Assembly (NCBI GenBank): GCA_004151065.3
Contig: NWUY0300006048.1
Span: 3,760-23,910 of the forward strand
From: Larix sibirica
Taxonomy: Eukaryota > Streptophyta > Pinopsida > Pinales > Pinaceae
DNA: 20,151 nt
Reading direction: 5' to 3'
In this document: one piece after another, positions 19,001 to 20,151 of the stretch
Layout of the letters: each line of letters begins with the position of its first letter
Position numbering within the stretch: position 1 is the stretch's first letter
Translations under genes and position numbers: made by a program
The notes under the pieces: model-generated
Databases searched by the model: none
Told to the model about the DNA's origin: nothing
What the model saw: only the letters and a program-made list of their open reading frames with translations

Positions 19001-20151
19001 AAAACATAGCAATGATTTGATCAAGTACAATAGTGCCTACAATTATTTTTATTTTATCAGTTGAGTAATTTTTGCAAAATGAAGTATAATTTGCATTTGT
19101 TATTCTTATTTTCTTTTAGACGTCTCCAATGCAGGCTTCCTTGATTTATAATTGCTTCCTGTGTAATATTTATGAATGACTTAAAAGTATAATCTATCAT
19201 CTTGTAACAAGCTTTCAATATTTTTGAATTAAACCAATCTACCCCTTTTTTGATACTGCCATTTCCATTTTCTTTTTCTCCAAGTAATGCTACGATGGAT
19301 AAAGAAGCAATCAGGCAGGAAGTAAATATTTACATGTTGAAAGATTCTGCCTCTAGCAGCATAAACTGGGTCATGCATACAGCGATATGTGTAAGTGATA
19401 TGGAATAGCATTTCTATGCTTGATAAGAATAGTGGAAGCATTGTAAAGGGGGGATTAGATCACATAACAAATGCGTGGCAGCACTCATTTCAGATTGTGT
19501 CCTGACACAAATTAAACTTGAAATAAACCTTTGCAAAGTGTGGAGGAATTGTATTTCATTGTGGTTATGGATGTCACCATTTATTGAAGTCACAAATAGT
19601 ATCCATGTCAGGATTCTGGGGCAGGTAGGGTCCTAACATAACAACTTCTTATAGATGGATATGGGCATGTGTGTGTGTGTGTGGAGAATGCTACAACATA
19701 TAAAATCTTGAAAGTTGAAAGTTTTTGGTTCTAGAGTACCTGTTTGAGTGGAAAGACATTGATTGAAGATAATTAACAAGAAAATCAATGCAAAATAAAA
19801 TGCAAGAGCTGTGTGCATTGCACATACAGGATTTTTTAATGCATATTTTTGGATTCCCAGCAGAGAATTAATTTTTAGTGAAATTGAATGCACTTGAATT
19901 TGACACGTTGAAGCCTATCGATCTTCAACTTTGTCCCCTGAGCCAAGAATATTCCTTCTTTCACACTTCACTGAGAAGTAGGTGACTGTTTCCAGGAAGA
20001 TCTCCAAGATTTTCAGTGCTTGTTGATCCTCAATTGTCCGTTTCATTACTTAAAGGGTTATGTTGTCAACTACCATAGGGATTGATCATAACAAGAGTTC
20101 TTTAGTCTCTGATCTCAATCATGGAAACACTCCAGCTTTGGAGGTGTGAGT
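19001..20151. other. Remaining ACS intron 3, no recognised content
   Basis: No ACS exon, transposon protein or repeat family is visible. A GT microsatellite of about eight units lies at 19668-19683. The end of the window is inside what I take to be intron 3 of ACS. Confidence 0.45.

Overview
The window looks like nuclear DNA of a seed plant. Two genes recognisable as plant genes sit in a large amount of AT-rich, repeat-derived DNA. Long introns full of old, decayed retroelements, together with diverged tandem repeats, suggest a large genome such as a gymnosperm/conifer. That placement is inference; no single marker proves it.

Layout. Positions 1-1949 are AT-rich with no supported gene. At 2087-2875 (minus strand) is a complete two-exon phytocyanin (uclacyanin-type blue copper protein) with signal peptide, cupredoxin domain, Ser/Pro-rich arabinogalactan-like tail and GPI-type C-terminus. 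At 3843-4795 is an old array of about 4.4 copies of a 200-232 bp unit. At about 5640-9430 (minus) is a 5'-truncated, heavily broken L1-clade LINE. It retains reverse transcriptase, a zinc-knuckle region and an RNase H domain, and carries a dead catalytic RT motif, one clear frameshift, about a dozen stops and an internal 158/144 bp duplication. At 9754-10195 lies a promoter and leader (ACACGTGT G-box, two TATA boxes). From 10196 rightward is the 5' part of an AMP-forming acetyl-CoA synthetase gene (ACS) with three exons: 10196-10498, 13925-14068 and 14284-14439. Its remaining exons were not found before the window ends, so intron 3 appears longer than 5.7 kb.

Intron 1 of ACS carries four separate local tandem duplications (units of 55, 98, 234 and 30 bp) and a sense-oriented retroelement RNase H fragment. 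Intron 3 holds a 156 bp foldback element containing the only ambiguous base in the window, three poly-C tracts resembling antisense polypurine tracts, and a probable copia-type LTR. That LTR has a TATA box, a palindrome and a striking iterated GAGGGGCRCACTTC leader. Further on are a frameshifted antisense coiled-coil gene fragment, an unassigned GC-richer open region at about 18110-18420, and a diverged purine-rich tandem duplication.

The two genes do not form an evident functional unit. The phytocyanin is a secreted or GPI-anchored cell-surface protein, whereas ACS makes acetyl-CoA from acetate, most likely in the plastid. I found no clearly novel biological system. The most unusual structures are the serial duplications in ACS intron 1, the iterated LTR leader, and the unassigned coding-like segments inside ACS intron 3.
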